In this document: positions 15,467 to 24,399 of the stretch, one piece after another
Numbering within the stretch: the first letter of the stretch is position 1
Layout of the letters: each line of letters opens with the position of its first letter
The notes under the pieces: model-generated
Database searches by the model: none
Seen by the model: the letters and a program-made list of their open reading frames with translations, nothing else
What the model was told of the DNA's origin: nothing
Source: Streptomyces geranii
GTDB lineage: Bacteria > Actinomycetota > Actinomycetes > Streptomycetales > Streptomycetaceae
DNA length: 64,000 bases
Direction: 5' to 3'
Assembly: GCF_002954775.1 (NCBI RefSeq)
Contig: NZ_PJME01000014.1
Coordinates: 1-64,000 of the forward strand
Program-made: the position numbers and the translations under genes

Positions 15467-15525
15467 GGGGCGGGGGCTGGGGTGAGTGGGTGAAGGGGAG
15501 GTCGGTGGGTGGGGAGTGTCGGTTG

Positions 15526-18500
15526 TCAGATCGTCAGGGGTTCCAGGTCGTGGTAGACGCGTTTTCCTGTTGTTGCCCGGCGGGTGACGTCGTTCTCCTC
15601 GCCGAGCAGCCTTGGTAGTTCCTTGAGGGCGCTTTCGCGGATGCGGCGGGCCTCGCTCTCGCGGCCGAGGGCTGTAAGGGTGAGGGCGAAGTTGGCGGCT
15701 GCGGCCAGGACCACCGGATGGTGCTGGCCGAGGATGCCGCTCAGGCTGTCCACGGCGTGTCCCTCCAGGATGCGTGCCTCCTCCAACTGGCCCTGGTCCG
15801 CGAGGACGTTGGCTTGGTTCATGGCGCAGACGAGGGTGTACGGATGCTGCTCGCCCAGCAGCTCCGCCATGCGCGGGCCCGCTTGGTGGAACGCCTCCTG
15901 CGCGAGGGCGATGTCACCGCATCCCCAGTGGTAGATGCCCAGGTTGTTGAGCGCGGCCTGGGTGTACGGGTGGGCCTCGCCCGGCACCCTCCTGTACTCC
16001 GCCAGCACCTCCCCGGCGACCCGGCGGGCCTCCTCGCGCTCGTCGGCCGCGAACAGGTCGGCGGCGAGGTTGAGGTCGCAGGCCAGCGAGTCCGGGGTCG
16101 GGTCGGGGTACTGGGCGAGGTAGTGGGCGCGGGTCGCCGTGGTGAGTCGGCGGGCGTCCTCGAACCGGCCCGCCCGGCGGAGCGACACGGCCAGCGACTT
16201 GGCGCAGCGCAGGGTGCCCGGGAACTCCTTGCCGAGGAGGCGTTTGCACGCGTCGTACGTCCGGGACAACAGGGCGACGGAGTCGGCGTAGCGGCCGACC
16301 TCGCGCAGGTCGCGGCCGAGGCGTTCGGCGGAGGCCAGGGTGTAGGGGTGGTCGGGGCCGAGGACTTCCTTGCGGCGGTCCAGGGTGTCCTGGTCCACGG
16401 CACGGGCGTCGCTGTAGCGGCCGACCATGCGCAGCGCGAGCGCCAGGTTGTTGGCGGCGCTCAGGGTGCGGCGGTGCGACTCGTGGAAGATCTGGGCGAA
16501 CCCGTCGTGCGCCTCGCGCGCGAGGTCCACCGCGGACCTGTAGTCACCGAGGGCGGCGAGGTCGCTGGCGAGACTGGAGGTGGTGACGTAGGTGTGCGGA
16601 TGGGACGTACCGAGGACCTGGCGCTGGCGTTCCAGCGTCCCGGCGTCCATGTCGCGGGCCTCCAGATAGTGTCCCTGCGAGCGCAGGACGCTGGCCAGCT
16701 GGCAGCGCAGATAGAGGTACTGGACGTCGTCCTCGCCGAGCGACTCCTTCCAGTGGGCGAGGAGTTCCTCGGCGCGGCGCTGGGCGCCGGGGAAGTCGCC
16801 GCGCTTCCAGAGGTAGCGGATCCGGTCGATGAGCAGCCGGCGGGGTGCGGGGTCGACGCAGTCGCGGGCGTCGGAGGGGGCGAGGTGCGGCCAGACGACC
16901 GCGAAGCGCGGCCAGTTCTCCGGATCGTCGGTCGGTTCGTCGCCATCCGGGCGGGCTCCGGCCAGCACCGTGTGGACGACGTGCCGGGCCTCCTGCTGCT
17001 CCTCCTCCGTCAGCTGGGCGCGGATCACCGCCTGCACCAGCCGGTGCACCTGGATGCTGCCGCTGACCTGGTCGACCTTGGCGAGCGCGAACCGGCCGAT
17101 CTCCCGGATGACCCGCCCGAGCAGCAGAGTCTCCTGGAGCGAGGCGTCGTACGGCCGCAGGGCGTTGATCATCTCCTTGCCGTAGAGGAGGCGCGAGGAG
17201 ATCGGCTCGGGGGCGAGAAAGGCGCACAGCTGGAGCAGCCGTACGGACGCGGGGGAGCTTTCCCTGAGCCGGGCGATGGAGACGTTCCAGGCGGCGGCCA
17301 CCGAGTGCGGGTAGTCGACGGGCTGGTTGAGGGCAAGTACGTCGGTGGTCCGGTCGGCGAGCAGACGCAGGTACTCGTCGACCGGGGTGGCCGTCTCGGC
17401 GAGCCAGGCCGCCGTTTGCTCGACCGCGAGGGGCAGGTCGCCCACCGCCTGCGCGACCAGGTCGGCCTCTTCGAAGCTGAGACCCGGGGCCCGCTGGGTG
17501 AGGTGCGTGACGCTCTCCTCGCGGAGGAACACCTCTATCGGGATGGATGCCCCCAGCCGCGCCCAGGCCTGGTCGCGGGAGGTGACCAGGACATGCCCGC
17601 TGCCCTGTGGGATGTGGCGGGCCAGTGACGCCGGCTCTTCGGCGTTGTCGAACACGAGGAGCCACCGCTTCGTCGGCAGGCCCCGGGCGAGCATCTGTAC
17701 GGCTTCCTGACCGGCCAGTGTCAGGTCGTCGCCCCCAGGTGCGCCGATGCGGGCGCCGAGTTCGGCGAGGGAGGCGGTCACGTCGTCCTCGTGCTCGGCC
17801 GGGACCCACCAGACCAGGTCGTAGTCGGCCATGAACCGGTGCGCGTACTCGACGGCGACCTGGGTCTTGCCGACCCCGCCGAGGCCGAACAGCGCGAGTG
17901 GCTGCCGAGCCGTCGCGGCCGTATCGCTGCCGAGCAGGTCGCGGACCTGGTCGAGGACGGTGCTGCGGCCGGTGAACGAGGTGTTGCGCTGGGGCGCGTT
18001 CCAGATCGCCGGGGTCGATTCGGGGAAGCGCGGACCGCTGGATCCGGGGTCGGCGGTCTGTCCCGGCAGACCGACGGCGCCGAGCAGTGCGCGGAGACTC
18101 GATGCCTCGTCGAGCCGGTGCAGGTCGACCGGGTCGTGGTAGAGGTGGGCGGTGGGCCGCGGCCGGGCCTCGTCGACTCTGAGCGCCACCACCGTGCCGG
18201 GCGGGACGGCCACTTCGGTTTCGGTGCCGGTGTCGGTGCCGGAACCGGTCGGGGCGTGCCAGACCGTGTCCGCGTACCGGGATTTCTGGAAGGCGTTCGA
18301 CAGCAGGACGAGGGTGCGGGTCGAGGTGCCCGGGCGGTCGACGGGGCCAGTCGAGATGTCATGCGGCAGTACATTGCAGCCGGAGCGCTTCAGCACGGCC
18401 TCGATCCAGTCCGCCCACATGCGGTTCTCGGCGGCGTACACGACGACGACGTCCAGCGTGGTGGTCGTCGGCCGGCGCCGGGTGAACGCGTCGCGGCAGC

Positions 18501-19485
18501 GCTGCCGTACCGGTTCGGGGACGCGCGGCAGCGAGGTCACCCTGCCTTCCGAGATCACCGCGGTGAGCCGTTCGAACGCGGACAGCAGCGAGTTGGCGAT
18601 GCCGCTCTCGTCGCCGACGGTGGCGAGGGTCTCCTCGTAGGCGTAGTAGGGGCGGTAGGGGATCTCGACGTTGCCCCAGTACGCGGTCAGTTCCTCGGGG
18701 CTCAGCCGGCTGCCGTCGAGATGCGTCGGCAGCCCGTCGAACCTCAGCCGGGCCAGCGCCCGCCCGGCGTCGGCCTTCTCCTTCTCGCCCTCGTCGATGC
18801 GCATCGGTACGGGGAGCACCCGGATCAGGCGCCGACGGTAACCGGCCTGGACGCTGCGGGCCACGGCGGCGGCGCCGTCCATCGACTGGTCGCTGAGGGT
18901 GAAGCAGTCCACGAGGACGTCCGGCAGCTGAAGGGTGCAGATGTCGGCGGTGTCGGACAGCCCGGTCCGGCTGTCGATGAGCACGTAGTCGTACGACGCC
19001 TTCATGCTGTCGCGCAGCGCGTCCAGGAAGATCCCGCCGCCGAGCCGCTCGTAGAAGTTGTCCCATTCGAACGACGAGACCGTCGCCGTGTACGAGCGGT
19101 CCTGACGCCCCGCGGAGAGGAAGTCGAGTGAACCGCCGTCCGCGAACCGAAGGCCCAGCCGCTCCGGAGTGAGCGACACGGCGTGCTGCTCGGCATTCGC
19201 GAAGTCCAGGTGCCAGGGGCCCGAGCGCTGTGTTCCGGTGGTCGCGGCCCAGGCGTACTCGCTGATGATGTCGATGACACCGGGAGTCGCGGCCAACGCG
19301 TCGGAGTCCAGGAACGGATGGAAGAAGCGGTGCAGCCCGGGCGCCTCCAGGTCCCAGTCGACGGCCAGGACGCGTTTGCCGCCCGCGGCCAGGATCCACG
19401 CGGTGTTGGCCAGGGCCATCGTGCGGCCCGTGCCCCCCTTGTACGAGTAGAAGGTGATGATCCGTCCGTCCCGCACGGCCGTCAT
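15526..19485 (-). CDS. fxsT: FxSxx-COOH system multidomain TPR protein (FxsT-like)
   Basis: The 1319-residue protein has four parts: a MinD/ParA-like ATPase (deviant Walker A FYSYKGGTGRT at 13-22, VLAVDWDLEAPGL), a TIR-like module near 343-500 (LDVVVVYAAENRMWADWI), an NB-ARC-type P-loop ATPase (LFGLGGVGKTQVAVEYAH near 530-545) and tetratricopeptide repeats from about 900 to the end. This is the architecture of FxsT, normally found with TIR-like FxsC, a radical SAM enzyme FxsB and a small FxSxx-ending precursor. The last two are not in this window. It also resembles STAND immune receptors. The ATG overlaps the fxsC stop (ATGA). Confidence 0.85.
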   Translation of the reverse strand: MTAVRDGRIITFYSYKGGTGRTMALANTAWILAAGGKRVLAVDWDLEAPGLHRFFHPFLDSDALAATPGVIDIISEYAWAATTGTQRSGPWHLDFANAEQHAVSLTPERLGLRFADGGSLDFLSAGRQDRSYTATVSSFEWDNFYERLGGGIFLDALRDSMKASYDYVLIDSRTGLSDTADICTLQLPDVLVDCFTLSDQSMDGAAAVARSVQAGYRRRLIRVLPVPMRIDEGEKEKADAGRALARLRFDGLPTHLDGSRLSPEELTAYWGNVEIPYRPYYAYEETLATVGDESGIANSLLSAFERLTAVISEGRVTSLPRVPEPVRQRCRDAFTRRRPTTTTLDVVVVYAAENRMWADWIEAVLKRSGCNVLPHDISTGPVDRPGTSTRTLVLLSNAFQKSRYADTVWHAPTGSGTDTGTETEVAVPPGTVVALRVDEARPRPTAHLYHDPVDLHRLDEASSLRALLGAVGLPGQTADPGSSGPRFPESTPAIWNAPQRNTSFTGRSTVLDQVRDLLGSDTAATARQPLALFGLGGVGKTQVAVEYAHRFMADYDLVWWVPAEHEDDVTASLAELGARIGAPGGDDLTLAGQEAVQMLARGLPTKRWLLVFDNAEEPASLARHIPQGSGHVLVTSRDQAWARLGASIPIEVFLREESVTHLTQRAPGLSFEEADLVAQAVGDLPLAVEQTAAWLAETATPVDEYLRLLADRTTDVLALNQPVDYPHSVAAAWNVSIARLRESSPASVRLLQLCAFLAPEPISSRLLYGKEMINALRPYDASLQETLLLGRVIREIGRFALAKVDQVSGSIQVHRLVQAVIRAQLTEEEQQEARHVVHTVLAGARPDGDEPTDDPENWPRFAVVWPHLAPSDARDCVDPAPRRLLIDRIRYLWKRGDFPGAQRRAEELLAHWKESLGEDDVQYLYLRCQLASVLRSQGHYLEARDMDAGTLERQRQVLGTSHPHTYVTTSSLASDLAALGDYRSAVDLAREAHDGFAQIFHESHRRTLSAANNLALALRMVGRYSDARAVDQDTLDRRKEVLGPDHPYTLASAERLGRDLREVGRYADSVALLSRTYDACKRLLGKEFPGTLRCAKSLAVSLRRAGRFEDARRLTTATRAHYLAQYPDPTPDSLACDLNLAADLFAADEREEARRVAGEVLAEYRRVPGEAHPYTQAALNNLGIYHWGCGDIALAQEAFHQAGPRMAELLGEQHPYTLVCAMNQANVLADQGQLEEARILEGHAVDSLSGILGQHHPVVLAAAANFALTLTALGRESEARRIRESALKELPRLLGEENDVTRRATTGKRVYHDLEPLTI

Positions 19486-20822
19486 GCTTCTCCTTCTCCT
19501 CCGTTGCCGGGTTCCGCCTCCGGAGCCGGCGGGTGGGTGGGGTCCATCAGCCGGGGCCGGGGCACATACGGGCCGGCGGGCGGGTGGGCCACGGCGTGCT
19601 TGAGGTACTGCTGGGTCGTATGCGCCACGACGGTCGGGAGGATGTCGGTGAAGGCCTTGAGGCTCGACACACCGTTGACGGCGATCCGGCAGTCGGTCCG
19701 TCTGCCCCGGTCGAGGATCAGCGGCAGCGTGAGTTCCAGCTCGGTGGTCAGCTGCCGGCCCTCCTCGCTGTGGCACTGAAGGTCCGCCCGGTTCCAGGGG
19801 ATGATCGCGCTGACCCAGGGGCGGGCGCCGAGGTCGAACGCCCGCAGCCGGTACCGGCGTTCCTCATCGGTGAGCGCCCACCGGTCGATGAGCAGGATGC
19901 CGGGCCGCCCGGGCGGCGCCTTCTCGATGTCGCCGTCCGCAGGGTTCGTGGCGCTGCCGCCGCCGTGCCTGCCGTGGTCCTCGTCGTCGAAGGAGGAGAT
20001 CGTGATCCGGTAGTCCAGCGACCGGATCAGCTCCTCGGCGAGGGCGGGCAGCGGCCGGGTGCTCTCGGAGTGGTACGGGTTCCAGTCCTGCGCGTCCTCT
20101 CCGTAAGGGCGCTTGTCCCGATGCGCCGGGATGCTGTCCCGGGTCGGCGCCGCCACGGTCAGATGGATACGGCGGGGGCCCTCGCCGCGCGGTTTGAACG
20201 CGCTGGGTGTGGACTCGTACGGCCTGGGCCGTACGGCAGGCAGCGGTGAGTCCTCGGCGACCCGCACGATCCGCTGGGCGAGGTCGAGCACGATCTCCTC
20301 GTACTCGTCGCGCAGCCGCTTCAGCTTGATCAGCCCGTAGATCCCGTGCGTCGCGTACCGGTCCCCGTAGGCGGCCTGGTCGAAGTGGATGTGCCTTACG
20401 GAGTCCGGGAGTTGGCCGTAGTCGACGTGCGTCCACATGGCCGGGACGATGGCGGGCACGTCACCGGCTCCCATGTTCCGGGCGTGCAGGATGCGCTCGT
20501 TGAACGCGAACCACTCCCGCCCGCACATCTCGCTCGTGAAGTAGCGCGGCGAGAACAACGGCACGAACACCCGGCAGGCGGCGAGGTTCTCGCTGAGCTT
20601 CTCCGGCCAGCCGTCCCCGGAACGCATCTCCCGGTCCATGAACCCCACGGCGCCCGCGGGCAGATCGGTCAGCGCCATGATGTGGTCGCACAGATCCGTG
20701 AACAGCATGCGCACCCAGCGGTCGGGATCGCCCCCGCCCGATCCCCAGGCCGGTGTGTGCGCGTAACTCAGGAAGAAATAGGGCCGGTTGTCCGGCCCAT
20801 GATCCCGTGCGAGTGTGTTCAC
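19482..20822 (-). CDS. fxsC: TIR-like protein FxsC
   Basis: The 446-residue protein opens with a TIR-like fold: PYFFLSYAHT, RVFVPLFSPRYFTSEMCGREWFAF. The C-x-x-E pattern puts Glu103 where TIR NADases keep their catalytic glutamate, so enzymatic NAD cleavage is possible but unproven. The second half (ILLIDRWALTDEERRYRLRAFD, WVSAIIPWNRAD) is typical of FxsC. It is translationally coupled to fxsT. The GTG start at 20822 has a G-rich site close upstream. Whether the pair serves RiPP modification or immunity is not known. Confidence 0.83.
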   Translation of the reverse strand: MNTLARDHGPDNRPYFFLSYAHTPAWGSGGGDPDRWVRMLFTDLCDHIMALTDLPAGAVGFMDREMRSGDGWPEKLSENLAACRVFVPLFSPRYFTSEMCGREWFAFNERILHARNMGAGDVPAIVPAMWTHVDYGQLPDSVRHIHFDQAAYGDRYATHGIYGLIKLKRLRDEYEEIVLDLAQRIVRVAEDSPLPAVRPRPYESTPSAFKPRGEGPRRIHLTVAAPTRDSIPAHRDKRPYGEDAQDWNPYHSESTRPLPALAEELIRSLDYRITISSFDDEDHGRHGGGSATNPADGDIEKAPPGRPGILLIDRWALTDEERRYRLRAFDLGARPWVSAIIPWNRADLQCHSEEGRQLTTELELTLPLILDRGRRTDCRIAVNGVSSLKAFTDILPTVVAHTTQQYLKHAVAHPPAGPYVPRPRLMDPTHPPAPEAEPGNGGEGEA

Positions 20823-21201
20823 ACGCCCCCCTGCCTGTTGACGAGCCGACCGTGCGTGTCGTTGGTTTCACGTCATTCGACGGCGATATCCGGACGCGAC
20901 CCGGTATTCCGGGGCCCGCTTCGCGTCGAATTCCCGGAGGGCCTCAGGAAGAGGCCTGTGCAACAGAATTAGCAGTGATCGCAAGCGATGTGCTTTGCCG
21001 TGGTTGGGATGGCTGGATTCCGGTCAGAGCGCGGAGACGAGCGGGGCGTGACGCCGCCGCTTCGGTTGGGAGTCGGTGCATTCGAGACGGCTCTGGGTGC
21101 TCTTGTGCATAGTGATCTCGTCGCTCCCATTCAGCAGTTCGGCGTGCCAGGTCATCATGGTAGGAGATTCACGCGGAACTTATTGCAAGCTCGGGGGAGC
21201 C
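20823..21201. promoter_or_regulatory. Divergent intergenic region, fxsC and SLATT gene
   Basis: About 380 bases without a supported gene and more AT-rich than its surroundings. It must contain the fxsC promoter (leftward) and the SLATT promoter (rightward). A short dyad ATCGC-AA-GCGAT lies near 20976-20987. I found no small open frame ending in the FxSxx pattern here, and no clear sigma-70 hexamers. Confidence 0.45.
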
Positions 21202-22119
21202 ATGTATACCGGAACTCCAGGACCAAGTGTCACTTTGAGCGACAGTGATCTCCCACCGCTCTTCCGGATAAGTGATCACCGCGCGCTCGCCCGCCAGGGA
21301 GAATCGTTTCGCGCGGTGCGCACCCAACTCGTCACCCTGCTGATGGCCACCGGCGCCGCCCAGGTCGCGGAACGCCTCGACAGCCATGTCCCAGCGGTGC
21401 TGGCCCTTCTGCTGTACGCCGCCGCGATCGGCGTGGGCCTGCACATCACCCGGCGCCGGGCCCGGGCCCACTGGCGGGCCCACCGGGACGTCGCCGAGCT
21501 GCTCAAGTCGCTGGCCTGGCAGTACATGGTGCACGGCGGCCCCTTCCACTCCGGGGTCGCCGATCCCGACGGGCTGTTCGCGGAGCGGCTCGAAGGGCGG
21601 CTCGCGGAACTCCGGAAGGTCGGGTGGGTCGACGAATCGCGGCAAGGCAGCCGGGCCCGGGGGATCGCCCAGATCACCCCGGCCATGCGGGCCGTACGCG
21701 CCAAGCCGTTCGAGGCGCGACGGGACATCTATCTCCGTGACCGCCTCCTCGAACAGTTCGTCTGGCACTGCAACAAGGCCGCCCTGACCCACCGTTCGTC
21801 CGTGCACTGGTCGTACGTCACCGCTGTACTGACCTTCCTCGCCCTGGTGTCCGCCGGTCTGAGGGCCTTCGGGGTGGTCGAGGGCTGGGATCTCACCGGA
21901 CTGCTCAGTGCCGCCGCGGCGGCGGGCGTGGCGTGGCAGGAGGTGCGCAGGCACCGGCCATTGGCTTACGCGTACGGGCTCATCAAGGACGATCTCGACA
22001 TGCTGCGCATCACGATGACCAGGACCGTGACGGAGGCGAACTGGGCGCAGGCGGTGGAGGACGCCGAGCGGCTGGTGTCGCCCCAGCACACCGACTGGGT
22101 GGTGCGGTTCGGCGGCTGA
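21202..22119 (+). CDS. Membrane protein with DUF4231/SLATT-like domain
   Basis: The 305-residue protein has hydrophobic segments near residues 60-80 (VPAVLALLLYAAAIGVGLHI) and 205-245 (YVTAVLTFLALVSAGLRAF, GLLSAAAAAGVAW), with long cytoplasmic helical parts between and after. SLATT proteins are predicted two-helix membrane effectors linked to SLOG nucleotide sensors in bacterial conflict systems. The ATG at 21202 follows GGGGGAG and begins the conserved part; an upstream in-frame ATG at 21076 lacks support. It converges on a SLOG-like gene 115 bases away. Domain placement is by pattern and moderately sure. Confidence 0.65.
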   Translation: MYTGTPGPSVTLSDSDLPPLFRISDHRALARQGESFRAVRTQLVTLLMATGAAQVAERLDSHVPAVLALLLYAAAIGVGLHITRRRARAHWRAHRDVAELLKSLAWQYMVHGGPFHSGVADPDGLFAERLEGRLAELRKVGWVDESRQGSRARGIAQITPAMRAVRAKPFEARRDIYLRDRLLEQFVWHCNKAALTHRSSVHWSYVTAVLTFLALVSAGLRAFGVVEGWDLTGLLSAAAAAGVAWQEVRRHRPLAYAYGLIKDDLDMLRITMTRTVTEANWAQAVEDAERLVSPQHTDWVVRFGG

Positions 22120-22137
22120 GGCGGCTGAGGCGGCTGA
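22111..22137. repeat. Three 9-bp tandem copies containing the stop codon
   Basis: GGCGGCTGA is repeated three times exactly; each copy ends in TGA in the frame of the SLATT-like gene, giving a triple in-frame stop. It probably arose by slippage. Confidence 0.9.
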
Positions 22138-22234
22138 CGCTGCTCAAGGGGCTGAGGTGGCGGTGGCGGCCGGGGGCCGACAGGGCCGGGGGCTTGATGG
22201 GTCGAGGGCTTGAGGGGTTGGGCGGGTCGGCGGA

Positions 22235-22825
22235 TCAGGACCGTAGCGTCCCCGGTCGCCACAGCACCGTCACCGGAACCCCCGTGCGCCGCGCGTACGC
22301 CACCACGTCCCCGGTGCCGCCGAGGCCCCGCGCAGGCAGTCCGTCCCATACCGCTACCAGCCGGTCGGCGTGGTCGACGATCCAGCGGCCCGCCGCGAAG
22401 TAGGCCTCCTCGTGGGTCGCCTCGACGGGCAGATTCACGCGCCTGCGGCAGGAGTTGAGGAGGCGGCGGTACGAGGCGCGGGTGTCGGCGTCGCCGAGGT
22501 GGGCCTCGTAGTCCATGCCGGGGATCACTGCCGTGAGCGGGATGCCGCGCTCCAGCGCGATGTCCGCGAACAGCTGGTCGGCGCCGGCCGCGAGGCTGCT
22601 CAGCGCCTCCAACTCCTCGTCGCCGGGCAGGAGTCGGCGGATGCCCGTCCGGATGGCGGGCAGGACGGCGGCGGGGATCGAGCGATGTCCCGTCACGCCG
22701 ATCCGGGTACGGACGCGCGAGGCGGCGCGCGCTCCCGTGCCGGTGCCGGTGTCCATTCCCGTGTCGATGCACGCGCTGATGCGAGTGCCGATGAGCGTGC
22801 CGTTACGCGTGTCAGTGTCCGTCAC
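22235..22825 (-). CDS. SLOG-like (DprA/LOG superfamily) nucleotide-sensor protein
   Basis: After a 35-residue Thr/Gly/Asp-rich leader the 196-residue protein shows a Rossmann-like SLOG pattern: TRIGVTGHRSIP, LSSLAAGADQLFADIALERGIPLTAVIPG, WIVDHADRLVAVWDG, then ARRTGVPVTVLW. SLOG domains bind or cut nucleotide-derived ligands, and in conflict systems they sense a signal and trigger SLATT effectors. The GTG at 22825 has GGAGGAG at a good distance, which supports the long leader. It is convergent with the SLATT-like gene, not in one operon with it, so co-function is inferred. Confidence 0.7.
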   Translation of the reverse strand: MTDTDTRNGTLIGTRISACIDTGMDTGTGTGARAASRVRTRIGVTGHRSIPAAVLPAIRTGIRRLLPGDEELEALSSLAAGADQLFADIALERGIPLTAVIPGMDYEAHLGDADTRASYRRLLNSCRRRVNLPVEATHEEAYFAAGRWIVDHADRLVAVWDGLPARGLGGTGDVVAYARRTGVPVTVLWRPGTLRS

Positions 22826-22857
22826 TGGCTGCTCCTCCGCGTCGACGTTCCGTCACA

Positions 22858-24375
22858 TCACCCCAGAGTGCCGTCTTCGAGCGGTGTCTGCCAGGTCGCC
22901 GTCGTCCCCGCGTGTTCGCCCGGAGCGTCATCGCCGGTGCCGCCACCGTCGTCGTGGACCGTCAGCCGTACGCCGTCCCGTCCGTCCGGCAGAACCGCCG
23001 TCGCGTCGACCGTGATCTCGACGCGGGTGACCCCGGGGCGGCGTACGGCGGAGGCGAGCGCCCGGCGCAGCGCAGTGAGGAGTCGGGCCGCCACCGGAGG
23101 CGGGATGCGGTGCTCGACGGGGCCGGTGAAGTGCACGGACGGCCGGCGGCCGAGCACCGCCGCCGCACCGGCCGTCTCCCGAAGTACCCTGCCGCGCAGG
23201 CTCGTCGGCGCGTCGGCCGGCGGCTGCTGGAGGGCGAAGATGGTCGTACGGACCTCCTGGACCGTGGCCTGGAGTTCGTCGACCGCCCGCCCGAGGATCT
23301 CGCGCACCCGTTCGTCCGACCCGGCCCGGCGCTGGGTGGACTCCAGCATCATGCCGGTGGCGAACAGCCGTTGGACGACGAGATCGTGCAGGTCGCGGGC
23401 GATCCGGTCGCGGTCCTCGTACACCGCGAGCCGGGCCTGCCTGCGCCGGGCCTCGGCGAGGACGAGCGCGAGGGCGGCCTGCGAGGCGAACTGTGTCGCC
23501 AGCAGCCGTTCCGTGTCGGTGTACGGGCGGTCTCCGCGCCGGCGCGGCAGCGCGAGCGTGCCGATCAGTCGCCCCTCGGCCTGCAACGGCAGCAGCATGC
23601 TCGGCCCGAACCGGTGCCGTACCGGGGTCGTCATGCGCGGGTCGGTCGCCGAGTCGTCGACGAACACCGGCTCCCCGCCGAGGAGTTGGACGAGTACCGG
23701 GCTCCCGGGCGCGATGGTGGTCCCGACGATGTCACCGTCACCCTCACCGCCACCGGTACGGGGATCGCCGCCGGGGGCGTCGAGCGTGGCGGCGGTCACG
23801 ATCTCCATGCCGCCCTCGTCCGTCGGCTGCAGGATGACACCGGCGGCGGCGTCGGCGAGGAACCGGGCGCGGTCCGCGACCGTGAGCAGCGCGTCGTCGT
23901 CGGCCCCGCCGGTGAGCAGCGCGGTGGTGACTGCGGCGGCGCCCTCGATCCAGCGCTCGCGCTGCCGTGCGGTCTCGTACAGCCGGGCGTTGCCGATCGC
24001 GATCCCGGCCTGTGCGGCCAGCACGCTCAGCAACTGCCGGTCGGAGTCGGTGAACTGGCCGCCGTCCCGCTTCTCGGCGAGATACAGCCGCCCGAACTCC
24101 CCGCCCGCCACCGGGATCGGCACGTCGAGGACGGCGATGCCCTCCCGCTCCGCGCGCGCCAGATCGGCCTTGCGGATCTCGACGAGTCCGTCGGGCCCGG
24201 GGTCGGTCATCCCGAGCCCCGCGTACCGGGCACCGGTCAACTCGGCGGCGCCGTCCACGATGTGCTGGAGCGTGGTGCGCAGTTCGAGATCGGTACCGAT
24301 GCCGAGCACGGCTTCGAGGCGGGGCGGAAGCGGAGGGGGAGGAGGAGAAGGGGGAGGCGGCGCGTCGCCCGGCAT
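22858..24375 (-). CDS. GAF-domain sensor kinase (DevS/DosS type) with degraded ATPase domain
   Basis: The 505-residue protein has two GAF domains (about 20-140 and 165-315), then a HisKA_3 dimerisation region RDRIARDLHDLVVQRLFATG with the phospho-acceptor His near 330. The catalytic domain departs from the family: the N-box reads RRALASAVRRPG in place of REALSNxxRHA, the G1 box is DDGGGTG, and the stretch that should carry the G2 box is missing before TTATWQTPL. It may not bind ATP. No response regulator is adjacent. The N-terminus is a proline run (PPPPSPPPPPLPP). It lies 24 bases after the MreB-like gene on the same strand. Confidence 0.85.
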   Translation of the reverse strand: MPGDAPPPPSPPPPPLPPRLEAVLGIGTDLELRTTLQHIVDGAAELTGARYAGLGMTDPGPDGLVEIRKADLARAEREGIAVLDVPIPVAGGEFGRLYLAEKRDGGQFTDSDRQLLSVLAAQAGIAIGNARLYETARQRERWIEGAAAVTTALLTGGADDDALLTVADRARFLADAAAGVILQPTDEGGMEIVTAATLDAPGGDPRTGGGEGDGDIVGTTIAPGSPVLVQLLGGEPVFVDDSATDPRMTTPVRHRFGPSMLLPLQAEGRLIGTLALPRRRGDRPYTDTERLLATQFASQAALALVLAEARRRQARLAVYEDRDRIARDLHDLVVQRLFATGMMLESTQRRAGSDERVREILGRAVDELQATVQEVRTTIFALQQPPADAPTSLRGRVLRETAGAAAVLGRRPSVHFTGPVEHRIPPPVAARLLTALRRALASAVRRPGVTRVEITVDATAVLPDGRDGVRLTVHDDGGGTGDDAPGEHAGTTATWQTPLEDGTLG

Positions 24376-24399
24376 GTGGGTGGAGGTGCGGTGGTCGGC

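Noticed and set aside
15526..22825. Possible small FxSxx-COOH precursor gene
   Set aside because: No small frame ending in the pattern with a ribosome site was found; a frame ending FSLISP at 20340 is antisense to fxsC and lacks the right spacing.
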